A stretch of 64,000 nt of DNA from Marinomonas rhizomae (GTDB lineage: Bacteria > Pseudomonadota > Gammaproteobacteria > Pseudomonadales > Marinomonadaceae): positions 434,001 through 498,000 of the forward strand of contig NZ_CP073343.1 in NCBI RefSeq assembly GCF_024397855.1, in the 5' to 3' direction. The translations under genes were made by a program, and so were the position numbers. Below the pieces are notes generated by a model. It was not told the DNA's origin. It saw nothing but the letters and a program-made list of their open reading frames with translations, and made no database searches. Of this stretch, positions 24,958 to 34,027 are shown piece after piece (position 1 is the stretch's first letter; each line of letters starts with the position of its first letter).

Positions 24958-26478
24958 ATGATCATTGGGTCCAAACAAACCATTCGTTTACATGCTAATG
25001 ATAACGTCGTTATCGCCTTAAGTGACCTTGCTGAAGGCAGTAAATTAAACGAATTTGATATCACGCTACTGAGCTATGTCCCAAGAGGTCATAAAGTCGC
25101 GCTTAAAGAAATAGCGAAAGGCGATAATGTTATTCGCTATGGCCAAATCATTGGTCAAGCTACGCAAGCCATTGCCGTCGGCGAACATGTTCATGTTCAA
25201 AATATGGGTATGGGCGAGCACCTGCAAGACTATGCGTTTTCTCGCAACAGCAACTCGCTGCCTCCCATATCACCAGCGCGCACTTTTAACGGTTACCATC
25301 GCCAGAATGGCAAAGTAGGGACTCGTAATTATTTAGGCATTTTGACGTCGGTAAATTGCGCAGGCTCGGTCGCACGTTTTATCGAAGAGGCGGCTACTAA
25401 AACTGATTTCCTAAAAGATTATCCGAATATTGATGGCATCGTGCCGATTGTTCATAGCACTGGCTGTGGCATGTCGAGTCAAGGCGAAGGCTATCAAACT
25501 CTTCACCGTACGCTGACGGGTTATGCCAATAATCCAAATTTCGGCGGCATTTTGTTGGTCGGTCTTGGCTGTGAAGTACTGCAAGTGTCTAGCCTTGTGG
25601 ACAGCCAAGAACCGAGTGCTGCCTTTCGTTATATGACGATTCAGTCTGAAGGCGGTACGCGAAAAACAATCGAAAAAGGCTTACAGGAACTGCATTTATT
25701 AGCTCAAAAGGCAAATAAAGCAACACGAGAACCTGCTCCTGTCTCCGAAATTATGGTCGGTATGCAATGTGGTGGCTCCGATGGCTATTCCGGCATTACG
25801 GCTAATCCAGCTTTAGGTTATGCCTCTGATTTATTAGTTCGTCACGGTGGCACTACTATCCTCTCAGAAACATCTGAAGTGTATGGCGCGGAACATTTAT
25901 TGACGCGACGTGCTGTGTCTACGGAGGTCGGAAAAAAACTGATTGATCGGATTCATTGGTGGGAAGACTACTGTGCTCGTAATGGCGGCGAAATGGACAA
26001 CAATCCAAGTCCGGGTAATAAAAATGGTGGTTTAACTACCATTCTTGAAAAGTCTTTGGGAGCAGTTGCCAAAAGCGGCAGCGCGCCATTAACCGATGTT
26101 TACCTGTTTGGCGAAGCGATTGATAAAAAAGGCTTTGTATTTATGGATAGCCCAGGCTTTGACCCATGCTCAGTAACCGGGCAAGTCGCGTCGGGCGCCA
26201 ATATGATTATTTTTACCACAGGACGTGGTTCAGTTTCAGGTTATAAGCCTACGCCATGTATTAAGTTGGCAACTAATACAGAAATGTATCGTCGGCTTCA
26301 AGAGGACATGGATTTGAACTGTGGAGATATCGTCACTAGTGGTGTGTCAATTGAAGAAAAAGGTACGGAGCTATTCGAGCTAATTATTCGAATTGCGTCA
26401 GGTGAAGAAACAAAAAGTGAAGCGTTAGGTTTTGGCGGGGCAGAATTTGTGCCTTGGCAAATTGGCGCAGTGATGTAG
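24958..26478 (+). CDS. D-altronate dehydratase family paralogue, predicted L-fuconate dehydratase
   Basis: 506 residues with the same architecture as UxaA: N-terminal SAF domain, then 'NIDGIVPIVHSTGCGMSSQ', 'GMQCGGSDGYSGITANPALG' and 'MDNNPSPGNKNGGLTT'. The start is the ATG at 24958 behind AGGGG, not the GTG at 24934. First gene of the plus operon whose other products fit L-fucose catabolism. No enolase-type fuconate dehydratase is present, so this protein is the best candidate for L-fuconate to 2-keto-3-deoxy-L-fuconate. Family members acting on L-fuconate, L-galactonate or D-arabinonate have been reported. Specificity here is inference from context. Confidence 0.82.
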   Translation: MIIGSKQTIRLHANDNVVIALSDLAEGSKLNEFDITLLSYVPRGHKVALKEIAKGDNVIRYGQIIGQATQAIAVGEHVHVQNMGMGEHLQDYAFSRNSNSLPPISPARTFNGYHRQNGKVGTRNYLGILTSVNCAGSVARFIEEAATKTDFLKDYPNIDGIVPIVHSTGCGMSSQGEGYQTLHRTLTGYANNPNFGGILLVGLGCEVLQVSSLVDSQEPSAAFRYMTIQSEGGTRKTIEKGLQELHLLAQKANKATREPAPVSEIMVGMQCGGSDGYSGITANPALGYASDLLVRHGGTTILSETSEVYGAEHLLTRRAVSTEVGKKLIDRIHWWEDYCARNGGEMDNNPSPGNKNGGLTTILEKSLGAVAKSGSAPLTDVYLFGEAIDKKGFVFMDSPGFDPCSVTGQVASGANMIIFTTGRGSVSGYKPTPCIKLATNTEMYRRLQEDMDLNCGDIVTSGVSIEEKGTELFELIIRIASGEETKSEALGFGGAEFVPWQIGAVM

Positions 26479-26559
26479 GTCTTTTTTCAATTTAATAAAA
26501 ACAAATAAAAGGCGGCTGTTGGCAGTGGTGGTGACAGCTACTAAAACGGGGAAAAACTT

Positions 26560-27309
26560 ATGAGACTCAAGGGAAAAACAATATTAATAACAGCTGCTGG
26601 CCAAGGAATTGGTAGAGCAAGTGCCGAAGCCTGTTTAAAAGAAGGGGCGCATGTCATTGCTACAGATATCAATGATGAGGCGCTTAAATCTTTGCAGCAA
26701 GATTGCCCAACTATACAAACACATATACTCGATGTTACGGACGCCAATTCGATTAAATCATTCGCTGAGCAGATGCCCAATCTAGATGGTTTGTTTAATT
26801 GCGCAGGTTTTGTTCATAACGGCACTGTTTTAGATATTAGTGATGAAAATTGGGAGTTCAGTGTGAACTTGAATGTCACTTCTATGATGCGTATGTGTCG
26901 AGCTTTTCTACCCGGTATGTTGAAGCAAGCCGAAATTACTGGCTCTTCTTCTGTCGTCAATATGGCTTCTATGGCCTCTTCAATCAAAGGCTTCCCAATG
27001 CGGACAGCCTATGGCGCGACCAAAGCAGGTGTCATTGGATTATCAAAAGGCATTGCAGCGGATTTTGTCAAACAAGGTATTCGTTGTAACTCGGTTTGCC
27101 CTGGAACGGTGAATACGCCTTCCCTACAAGGTCGTATCGCTTCAGCCGCTGATCCAGTTCAAGCTCAAAAAGATTTTATCGCTCGCCAACCTATGGGGCG
27201 CCTAGCTGAGGTAAGTGATATTACGCCAATCATTGTGTACTTGCTGTCCGATGAGAGTGCATTTATGACGGGGCAGTCTTTGCTCGTAGATGGTGGTGTG
27301 ACGATTTAA
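26560..27309 (+). CDS. Short-chain dehydrogenase, predicted 2-keto-3-deoxy-L-fuconate dehydrogenase
   Basis: 249-residue classical SDR. Cofactor loop 'TAAGQGIGRA', Asp in 'ATDIND' favouring NAD, NAG-like 'NCAG', catalytic Ser in 'NMASMASS', and 'YGATK' with the Tyr-Lys pair. The C-terminus 'GQSLLVDGGVTI' is intact. It resembles the BDH2/fuconate-pathway branch, and it stands between the dehydratase and the ABC transporter, before a diketo-acid hydrolase gene. The fitting reaction is oxidation of 2-keto-3-deoxy-L-fuconate at C4 to the 2,4-diketo acid. Confidence 0.85.
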   Translation: MRLKGKTILITAAGQGIGRASAEACLKEGAHVIATDINDEALKSLQQDCPTIQTHILDVTDANSIKSFAEQMPNLDGLFNCAGFVHNGTVLDISDENWEFSVNLNVTSMMRMCRAFLPGMLKQAEITGSSSVVNMASMASSIKGFPMRTAYGATKAGVIGLSKGIAADFVKQGIRCNSVCPGTVNTPSLQGRIASAADPVQAQKDFIARQPMGRLAEVSDITPIIVYLLSDESAFMTGQSLLVDGGVTI

Positions 27310-27365
27310 TTACGTCACGTAGATGATATTCGAATCAGCCTACTATTTGTTACGGAGTAAAAACG

Positions 27366-28856
27366 ATGCCGTTATTGGTTGAAATGAGTGGAATTGAAAA
27401 ACGATTTCCCGGTGTATATTCCCTGAGAGGTGTTAATTTCGATCTTGAAAAAGGTGAAGTACATGCTTTGATGGGTGAGAACGGTGCTGGTAAGTCGACG
27501 TTGATGAAAATACTGTCTGGTGTTTATCAAAAAGACGGTGGCACAGTAAAAGTCGATGACCAACTTGCTGTCTTTGATGGCCCAAAAGCTGCGCAAAATG
27601 CGGGTATTGGCATCATTCATCAGGAACTGAGTTTGATGAATGATCTGACCGTTGCTCAAAATGTGTTTATTGGTCGAGAACCTCGTTCTGCTTGGGGGGT
27701 GATTGACGAAAAACGTTTAAATGCTCAGGCAAGTGACATCTTTAAGAAGATGAATTTCGATATTGATCCGATGACTGAAATTGGCAGTTTAACGGTCGCT
27801 AAGCAACAGATGGTCGAAATAGCCAAGGCTTTATCTTTTCAATCACGCGTTCTCATTATGGATGAGCCAACAGCGGCTTTGAATGATGCGGAGATTGCAG
27901 AGTTGTTTGTCATTATCCGTCGCCTGAAAGCGGAAGGTGTTGGCATCATCTATATCAGTCACAAGATGGATGAAATCAAGCAAATCGCAGACCGCGTTAC
28001 TGTGCTACGCGATGGTGAATACATCGGCACAGTTGAGGCTAAAGAGACGCCACTATCTGAAATTATCTCAATGATGGTTGGTCGCGAAGTGAAAGATGAA
28101 ACGGTTGATATCCCCGATTTGTCTGATCAGCCTGAGCTACTTTCTGTGAAAGGCCTGAATCGCGGAAAAGAGATCAAGGATGTCAGTTTTTCTCTCAAGA
28201 AAGGCGAGATTTTAGGTTTTGCGGGTTTAATGGGAGCAGGGCGAACCGAAGTAGCTCGTGCCATTTTCGGTGCAGATCCAATCGATTCTGGTGAGGTTTG
28301 GGTAAATGGTAAGCACTGCCAAATCCAATCTCCCAGTGATGCCGTTGCTGCAGGTATTGGGTATTTGTCGGAAGACCGTAAACACTTTGGCTTAGCTTTA
28401 GGTATGGATGTACGAGCCAACATCGCTATGGCTGCGTTAAATCGTTTTACTGGTTCTGTAGGGGCACTGAATGAATCGGAAATGAGTTCTGTAGCCAATG
28501 GTTATATTAAGCAGTTAGGTATTAGAACCCCGTCTGATACACAGGAAGTCGGCTTTTTGTCTGGTGGTAATCAGCAAAAAGTAGTCATTGCAAAATGGTT
28601 ATTAAGAGACTGTGACATTTTGATTTTTGATGAACCAACGCGAGGAATTGATGTGGGTGCCAAGTCGGAGATTTATAAATTATTAGAATCTCTCGCCAAG
28701 CAAGGTAAAGCGATTATTGTCATTTCTTCGGAGTTACCTGAAGTAATGCGCCTAAGCCATCGAATTGCCGTTATGTGCCAAGGGAAACTTACTGGAATAT
28801 TGCCCGGTGGAAAAGCAACAAATCAAGAACAAATTATGGCATTAGCCACTCAGTAA
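27366..28856 (+). CDS. Sugar ABC transporter, duplicated ATP-binding protein (RbsA/XylG type)
   Basis: 496 residues with two ABC domains. The first has Walker [10 protein letters not shown] (about residues 40-48). The second, degenerate half has 'GLMGAGRTE' near 290, signature '[16 protein letters not shown]' and Walker B '[15 protein letters not shown]'. This is the standard CUT2 family ATPase powering uptake of a monosaccharide. RBS ACGGAG lies before the ATG. Encoded with its permease and binding-protein genes inside the fucose operon, so L-fucose and/or L-galactose is the inferred cargo. Confidence 0.93.
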   Translation: MPLLVEMSGIEKRFPGVYSLRGVNFDLEKGEVHALMGENGAGKSTLMKILSGVYQKDGGTVKVDDQLAVFDGPKAAQNAGIGIIHQELSLMNDLTVAQNVFIGREPRSAWGVIDEKRLNAQASDIFKKMNFDIDPMTEIGSLTVAKQQMVEIAKALSFQSRVLIMDEPTAALNDAEIAELFVIIRRLKAEGVGIIYISHKMDEIKQIADRVTVLRDGEYIGTVEAKETPLSEIISMMVGREVKDETVDIPDLSDQPELLSVKGLNRGKEIKDVSFSLKKGEILGFAGLMGAGRTEVARAIFGADPIDSGEVWVNGKHCQIQSPSDAVAAGIGYLSEDRKHFGLALGMDVRANIAMAALNRFTGSVGALNESEMSSVANGYIKQLGIRTPSDTQEVGFLSGGNQQKVVIAKWLLRDCDILIFDEPTRGIDVGAKSEIYKLLESLAKQGKAIIVISSELPEVMRLSHRIAVMCQGKLTGILPGGKATNQEQIMALATQ

Positions 28857-28878
28857 AGGCTAACAGGAGAGAAAAATA

Positions 28879-29886
28879 ATGATAACCGAAAGCCAAAAGG
28901 CATCACCAAGTCTTATCAGTAAGTTGATAAAAATGTCAGCACATCAGCGAGTGCTCGCCTTTGCGAGTTTGATCGTATTATTGATCGTGTTTTCTATCGC
29001 TTCCCCGAATTTTATGCAGACATCGAATATGCTGGCGATTCTGCAAGCGACGTCTGTTAATGGCGTTCTAGCTGTGGCAGCCACGTTAGTAATTATCTCC
29101 GGCGGTATTGATTTGTCTGTCGGAACCTTGATGACATTCACCGCTGTAGTTGCTGGTGTACTGTTAACCAATATGAATTTGCCACTGCCAATTGGTGTGC
29201 TTGGTGCCATTCTAGCAGGTGCATTTTGTGGTTTCTGCTCTGGCTCTTTTGTTGCCAAGATGAAGATTCCACCTTTTATTGCCACATTGGGCATGATGCT
29301 GATTTTAAAAGGTTTGTCATTGGTGGTAAGCGGTGCGCGCCCTATTTACTTCAATAACACGCCAGGTTTTGACGAGATTTCGCGTGGTTCCCTAATTGGT
29401 GAAGTCTTACCTTTTCTACCTATTCCAAACGGTGTGTTGATTCTGTTCATTGTTGCTGGTGTGGCGAGTTACGTATTGAGTAAAACCATTCTAGGTCGTT
29501 ATTGCTTCGGTATTGGTTCTAATGAAGAGGCTGTACGTTTATCTGGTGTGAATACGGACTTTTGGAAAATTGCGATTTATGCGGTAGCGGGTGGTATTTG
29601 TGGTATTGCTGGGATTTTGATTTCGTCACGTTTGAACTCGGCTCAACCCGCCCTTGGTCTTGGTTATGAATTGGAAGCGATTGCCGCTGTAGTCATTGGT
29701 GGTACATCTTTGTCAGGTGGGCGTGGAACGATAATCGGTACACTAATCGGTGCACTCATTATGGCGGTATTAACGAACGGCTTACGCGTACTGTCTGTTG
29801 CACAAGAATGGCAGACTGTTGTCACCGGTATCATCATTATCTTAGCAGTTTACGCCGATATGATGCGCCGTCAAAAGTCTAAATAA
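28879..29886 (+). CDS. Sugar ABC transporter permease (RbsC type)
   Basis: 335 residues, about ten membrane helices. CUT2 permease marks: 'VNGVLAVAATLVIISGGIDLSVG' near residue 60, 'GLGYELEAIAAVVIGGTSLSGG' near 260, and 'GTLIGALIMAVLTNGL'. A single permease gene suggests a homodimer. RBS AGGAGA, 22 bp after the ATPase gene. Inner-membrane channel of the sugar importer. Confidence 0.93.
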   Translation: MITESQKASPSLISKLIKMSAHQRVLAFASLIVLLIVFSIASPNFMQTSNMLAILQATSVNGVLAVAATLVIISGGIDLSVGTLMTFTAVVAGVLLTNMNLPLPIGVLGAILAGAFCGFCSGSFVAKMKIPPFIATLGMMLILKGLSLVVSGARPIYFNNTPGFDEISRGSLIGEVLPFLPIPNGVLILFIVAGVASYVLSKTILGRYCFGIGSNEEAVRLSGVNTDFWKIAIYAVAGGICGIAGILISSRLNSAQPALGLGYELEAIAAVVIGGTSLSGGRGTIIGTLIGALIMAVLTNGLRVLSVAQEWQTVVTGIIIILAVYADMMRRQKSK

Positions 29887-29920
29887 GGCAATGTAAGGTA
29901 ATAAGAGTTAGAAATAATCG

Positions 29921-29935
29921 GTGGCATATCGCCAC
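29921..29935 (+). other. Small hairpin before the binding-protein gene
   Basis: GTGGC-ATATC-GCCAC in the 98-bp gap between permease and binding-protein genes, no T-run. Probably an mRNA-processing or stability element. Confidence 0.35.
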
Positions 29936-29984
29936 AACAATAAAAAGCAAACCTCGAAAATAACAACATAACGGAGGAACGGAC

Positions 29985-30932
29985 ATGTTGTCACGTCGCA
30001 AATTAGTAGGTCTTATCAGTGCTGTTACTATTATGGCAGCGTCATCTTTTGTGCAAGCAGATGACCAGCCATATATTCCACTGATTTCAAAAGGGTTTCA
30101 GCATCAGTTTTGGCAAGCTGTGAAACAAGGTGCCGATCAGGCTGCAAAAGAATTCAACGTACGCGTTACATTTGAAGGGCCTGATACGGAAGCACAAGTG
30201 GATCGCCAGATTGATATGTTAGCCGCGGCATTAGCCAATAAACCCGATGCCATTGGTTTTGCTGCTTTAGATAGCCAAGCGGCTATTCCTCTGTTACGTA
30301 AAGCACAAAAAGCCGGTATTCCAATTGTTGCGTTCGATAGTGGAGTGGAAAGTGATATTCCAGTAACAACAGCAACGACGGATAACTTGGCAGCTTCTGC
30401 ATTAGCGGCAGACAAAATGGCTGAGTTGATTGGTAATAAAGGACAAGTCGCTGTTGTGGCTCACAGTCAAACAGGGACAACAGGCATTGATCGCCGTGAT
30501 GGCTTTCTAAAACGCATGAAAGAAGCTCATCCAAATATTGACGTGGTTACCGTTCAATACGGTGATGGCGATCAACTGAAATCAACGGAAGTTGCTCGTG
30601 CAATTCTGACCTCTTATCCAAAGCTAGCCGGTATGTTTGGTACCAATGAAGGTTCTGCTGTCGGCGTGGTAAATGCGGCCCGTGAGTCTAAAGCTAAAGA
30701 TCTTGTCATTATCGGCTTTGATTCAGGTACAGCTCAGATGAATGCGATTCGTAGTGGTTTGATGGCTGGTGCTATTACACAGAACCCAATCGGTATTGGT
30801 TATGAAACTGTGAAAGCAGCGGTTAAAACCATCAAGGGTGAAAAGGTGCCAAAAATTATCGACACAGGCTTCTATTATTACACGGCTAAAAACATCGACG
30901 ATCCAAAAATCGCTGCAGTTCTATATAAATAA
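29985..30932 (+). CDS. Sugar ABC transporter periplasmic binding protein (RbsB type)
   Basis: 315 residues: signal peptide 1-25 (cleavage after VQA) and a two-lobed periplasmic-binding fold of the ribose/galactose class. Visible marks are 'PLISKGFQHQFWQAVKQGA', 'DRQIDMLAAAL', 'GIPIVAFDSGVE', 'GTTGIDRRDGF', 'MFGTNEGSAVG' and 'VIIGFDSG'. GGAGGA precedes the ATG. A strong terminator follows immediately, so the distal hydrolase and reductase genes depend on read-through or a separate promoter. It selects the sugar for the importer; L-fucose or L-galactose is inferred. Confidence 0.92.
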   Translation: MLSRRKLVGLISAVTIMAASSFVQADDQPYIPLISKGFQHQFWQAVKQGADQAAKEFNVRVTFEGPDTEAQVDRQIDMLAAALANKPDAIGFAALDSQAAIPLLRKAQKAGIPIVAFDSGVESDIPVTTATTDNLAASALAADKMAELIGNKGQVAVVAHSQTGTTGIDRRDGFLKRMKEAHPNIDVVTVQYGDGDQLKSTEVARAILTSYPKLAGMFGTNEGSAVGVVNAARESKAKDLVIIGFDSGTAQMNAIRSGLMAGAITQNPIGIGYETVKAAVKTIKGEKVPKIIDTGFYYYTAKNIDDPKIAAVLYK

Positions 30933-30939
30933 AAACTCT

Positions 30940-30977
30940 ATGCTGTGGTGAATCTCTTATTCACCACAGCATTTTTT
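30940..30977 (+). terminator. Strong rho-independent terminator after the ABC genes
   Basis: Perfect 14-bp stem (30940-30953 with 30959-30972), 5-nt loop, then TTTTT. It divides the fucose operon and should limit expression of the two distal enzymes. Confidence 0.9.
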
Positions 30978-30994
30978 ACCGATAGGAGAAAACA

Positions 30995-31849
30995 ATGAAA
31001 TTAGTTCGCTTTGGGCCACTAGGGAAAGAAAAGCCAGGTTTACTTGATGATAACGGTCGAGTTCGTGATTTGTCGTCAGTCATTCCAGATTTATCTGATG
31101 AGCATCTAAGCTTAGCAAGCATGAAAGAGTTAAACACCTTAGATATTGATAGCTTGCCTTTGGTCGATGGCGTACCGCAAGAAGATCTGCGTCTCGGGGC
31201 TTGTGTGTCCAATGTGGGTAAGTTTATTTGTATTGGCTTGAATTATGCCGATCATGCTGCCGAATCTGGCATGCCTGTTCCTGCAGAGCCTGTTATTTTC
31301 AATAAATGGACGTCGGCGATTGTTGGGCCAAATGATGATGTGAAAATTCCAAAAGGCTCTGAAAAAACCGATTGGGAAGTGGAATTAGGTATCGTTATTG
31401 GCGAAGGCGGCAGTGACATTGCAGAAGCTGATGCAATGAAGCACGTTGCGGGTTTTTGTGTGATCAATGATGTGTCAGAGCGTGCATTCCAGCTTGAGGG
31501 AACAGGCACTTGGGACAAAGGGAAAGGCTGCGACACCTTTGGTCCAACGGGACCTTGGTTAGTAACCCCAGATGAAGTCGGTGACTTCAATGATCTTGGA
31601 ATCTGGTTAGAAATCGATGGTAAACGTTACCAAAATGGCTCGACATCAACCATGGTATTTAAAGTGCCTCATTTGATTGCTTATTGCAGCCGATATATGA
31701 GCTTGCAACCGGGCGATATTATTTCAACTGGTACGCCACCGGGTGTAGGTTTGGGTTTCAATCCGCCAATTTATCTAAAAGGTGGTGAAGAAATGAAGCT
31801 TGGCATTGATAAGCTCGGTGTGCAATGTCAGAAAGTCGTTAAGGCTTAG
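30995..31849 (+). CDS. Fumarylacetoacetate hydrolase family protein, predicted 2,4-diketo-3-deoxy-L-fuconate hydrolase
   Basis: 284 residues. The FAH fold is marked by 'FICIGLNYADHAAESG', the metal-binding acidic motif 'DWEVELGIVIG', 'GFCVINDVSERAFQ' and the C-terminal 'GDIISTGTPPGVGLGF'. In the non-phosphorylative L-fucose route of Xanthomonas-type bacteria such an enzyme splits 2,4-diketo-3-deoxy-L-fuconate into pyruvate and L-lactate. RBS AGGAG. It lies just after the terminator that ends the transporter genes. Other acylpyruvate hydrolase activities are possible, but all neighbours fit fucose. Confidence 0.87.
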   Translation: MKLVRFGPLGKEKPGLLDDNGRVRDLSSVIPDLSDEHLSLASMKELNTLDIDSLPLVDGVPQEDLRLGACVSNVGKFICIGLNYADHAAESGMPVPAEPVIFNKWTSAIVGPNDDVKIPKGSEKTDWEVELGIVIGEGGSDIAEADAMKHVAGFCVINDVSERAFQLEGTGTWDKGKGCDTFGPTGPWLVTPDEVGDFNDLGIWLEIDGKRYQNGSTSTMVFKVPHLIAYCSRYMSLQPGDIISTGTPPGVGLGFNPPIYLKGGEEMKLGIDKLGVQCQKVVKA

Positions 31850-31880
31850 ATTCAACAGCACCAATATTCATATGGCAACT

Positions 31881-31915
31881 CAACTCCTTGTGAACCCTGT
31901 GGGTGCAAGGAGTTG
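31881..31915 (+). other. Stem-loop in the gap before the aldo/keto reductase gene
   Basis: CAACTCCTTG and CAAGGAGTTG, a perfect 10-bp stem, with an inner ACCC-TGT-GGGT. No T-run follows, so more likely an mRNA stability/processing element than a terminator. Confidence 0.5.
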
Positions 31916-31933
31916 TGATTAAGTGAGTAAGCA

Positions 31934-32923
31934 ATGAAAACAAGAATAATAAACAGCAGTGGTTCCTCTATTACAGAAATAGGGTTTGGTTGTGCCGGCG
32001 CAGGTAATTTATTTCGTCCGGTGTCTTACGAGAATATCTGTGGTGCCGTTCTTAAAGCGAGTGAGTTAGGTGTTCAGTACTTTGATACCGCTCCTCATTA
32101 TGGCGCCGGCCTCTCAGAGCGTCGTTTAGGCTTGGCTCTTGGCGAAACGCTACACCAAGATATTTTCCTATCCACAAAAGTGGGAAGATTGCTGCATCCG
32201 GACTGCAAAGTAGATCAAAAAGAAGCAGACGGCTTTGTTGGCGCAAGCCCTTTTGATCGTGAATACAATTATACCTACGATGGCGTTATGCGATCCTTCG
32301 AAGACTCTCTTCAGCGGCTTGGCGTGAGCCATATTGATATGCTGTTAATGCATGATATAGGTGAGCTGACTCATAAAGAACAGCACGTCATGTATTTTCA
32401 ACAAGCCATTGAGGGTGGCTTTAGAGCGATGATGGAATTACGTGATCAAGGTTTAGTGCGCAATATTGGTTTAGGTGTGAACGAATGGCAAATATGCGAT
32501 CAAGCCATGAATCACGCCCAGTTTGATTGCTTTATGGTTGCCAATTGTTTTACCTTATTAAACAACGATATTACGCATACCTTTACTGACAAATGTAGCA
32601 AGAATAATGTTTCTCTTATTGCCGCCGCGCCGTTTAATTCTGGCATTCTAGCCAAAGGCTCTAAAAATTTAGGCCATTATTTCTATGGTGAAGCGCCTAA
32701 AGACATTGTCGATAAAGTCATTGCCATAGAATCTATTTGTGATCAATTTGATGTCTCGCTACAGGCGGCCGCGATTCAATACGCATTACGTTATGATTGT
32801 GTGAAATCTGTGCTAATTGGCATGACTAATGAAGATCGAGTTATACAAAATATAGCTTGGTATGAAGAATCTATTCCTGAAGCATTCTGGCAGGCATTAG
32901 CGCCGATCATTTACTCATCATAA
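31934..32923 (+). CDS. Aldo/keto reductase, predicted L-fucose (L-galactose) 1-dehydrogenase
   Basis: 329-residue TIM-barrel oxidoreductase. Catalytic set: Asp in 'YFDTAPHYG', Tyr in the same motif, Lys in 'FLSTKVGRLL', His in 'MLLMHDIG'. C-terminal cofactor region 'SVLIGMTNEDRVIQNI'. It belongs to the D-threo-aldose/L-fucose 1-dehydrogenase group (also including pyridoxal 4-dehydrogenase), which oxidises L-fucose and often L-galactose to the 1,5-lactone. It would give the substrate of the lactonase at 22834. Last gene of the fucose operon; weak ribosome site. Confidence 0.87.
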   Translation: MKTRIINSSGSSITEIGFGCAGAGNLFRPVSYENICGAVLKASELGVQYFDTAPHYGAGLSERRLGLALGETLHQDIFLSTKVGRLLHPDCKVDQKEADGFVGASPFDREYNYTYDGVMRSFEDSLQRLGVSHIDMLLMHDIGELTHKEQHVMYFQQAIEGGFRAMMELRDQGLVRNIGLGVNEWQICDQAMNHAQFDCFMVANCFTLLNNDITHTFTDKCSKNNVSLIAAAPFNSGILAKGSKNLGHYFYGEAPKDIVDKVIAIESICDQFDVSLQAAAIQYALRYDCVKSVLIGMTNEDRVIQNIAWYEESIPEAFWQALAPIIYSS

Positions 32924-32948
32924 CGTCCTTAATCCTGTTTTAGGACGC
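32923..32948. promoter_or_regulatory. AraC-type box 1 (GTCCT-N-AGGAC)
   Basis: A 26-bp segment with inverted ends GTCCTTAA and TTTAGGAC around CCTG. An almost identical copy lies at 35130-35155. Both stand 65-90 bp upstream of plus-strand genes flanking an AraC-type regulator gene. Confidence 0.65.
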
Positions 32949-33010
32949 TTTACCAATGTTTTCCTTTCATAGTGACTTCTTTTAAATGCACTTTGAAAGG
33001 AAATATCATC

Positions 33011-34027
33011 ATGAAACGGTTTGCGTGTTTTGTTTTATTAGTCAGCTGCTGGGCTGTGAATGCTTCTACCTATTCGGTGGGTTTTGATCAGGTTCAGTTA
33101 TATATAGACAGCGATAGGCCGTTAAAAGCCAGTGTGTGGTATCCATCACAGACGATCTTTCCCACTGAAAAAGTTGCGGCAAATGCTGCGTTTTTGGGAA
33201 CCAATGTAGTACGAGTGGGAACGCCTCAGGCGGGTAAGTTTCCGCTGGTAGTGATTTCTCATGGTTATCGTGGCAATTGGCGTAATCAGAATTGGCTCGC
33301 GACAAAATTGGCGCAAGATGGTTATGTCGTGGCATCGATTGATCATCCTGGTACAACGTCGTTTGATCATTCTGCGCAAGCGGCGGCTCAGTGGTGGCAG
33401 CGTGCAGGTGATTTATCGCGCTTGTTAGATTGGTTGTTGGAGGAGTCTTACCTATTGCCAAATATCGACGCTAATAACGTTACCGCCATTGGCCACTCAT
33501 TGGGCGGCTGGACCGTGATGTTGCTAGCGGGTGCGCAATTTGATCGTGATCAGTTGAAGCAAGAATGCAGCCTGAAAGCGAGTCCTCGCGTGTGCGGTTT
33601 GAGGGCGGAACTTGGCCTAGATAAAGTGCAAGTGGGCGAACCAACGGGCAGTTTGCAAGACTCGCGAATCAAGCGAGTAGTGTCGTTAGACTTGGGCTTG
33701 GCACGTAGTTTGTCACGCCAGAGCTTACAGAGTTTAACCGCTCCAACTTTAATCCTTGCGGCCGATGTCGATATTGGTGATTTACCTCAAGCAGAAGAAT
33801 CCGGCTTTCTCGCCCAATATATCCCCAAAAATAAGCGTCAATACATTGTCTACCTAGACGCCGCGCACTTTAGCTTTATGCAGCTTTGTAAGCCCGGTGC
33901 CATTGATTTGATCGAAGAGGAAAATCCAGGCGATGGCATTGTTTGTCAAGACGGCAATGATAGGTCACGAGATGAACTTCATCAGGTGATGTATCAAGAC
34001 ATCATTCGATTTATCCAGGATTCTTAA
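33011..34027 (+). CDS. Exported alpha/beta-hydrolase (dienelactone-hydrolase/lipase-like)
   Basis: 338 residues. Signal peptide 1-18 (MKRFACFVLLVSCWAVNA). Hydrolase core: 'FPLVVISHGYRGNW' oxyanion region, nucleophile elbow 'GHSLGGWTVML', 'APTLILAADVDIGDLP' for the acid and 'YLDAAHFSFM' for the histidine. The usual catalytic triad is therefore complete. Substrate unknown; COG4188-type proteins include lipases and plastic-active PETase relatives. Start at ATG 33011 behind GAAAGGAA. Box 1 upstream and the adjacent AraC regulator suggest inducible expression. It converges on the AraC gene with a 4-bp overlap. Confidence 0.87.
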   Translation: MKRFACFVLLVSCWAVNASTYSVGFDQVQLYIDSDRPLKASVWYPSQTIFPTEKVAANAAFLGTNVVRVGTPQAGKFPLVVISHGYRGNWRNQNWLATKLAQDGYVVASIDHPGTTSFDHSAQAAAQWWQRAGDLSRLLDWLLEESYLLPNIDANNVTAIGHSLGGWTVMLLAGAQFDRDQLKQECSLKASPRVCGLRAELGLDKVQVGEPTGSLQDSRIKRVVSLDLGLARSLSRQSLQSLTAPTLILAADVDIGDLPQAEESGFLAQYIPKNKRQYIVYLDAAHFSFMQLCKPGAIDLIEEENPGDGIVCQDGNDRSRDELHQVMYQDIIRFIQDS

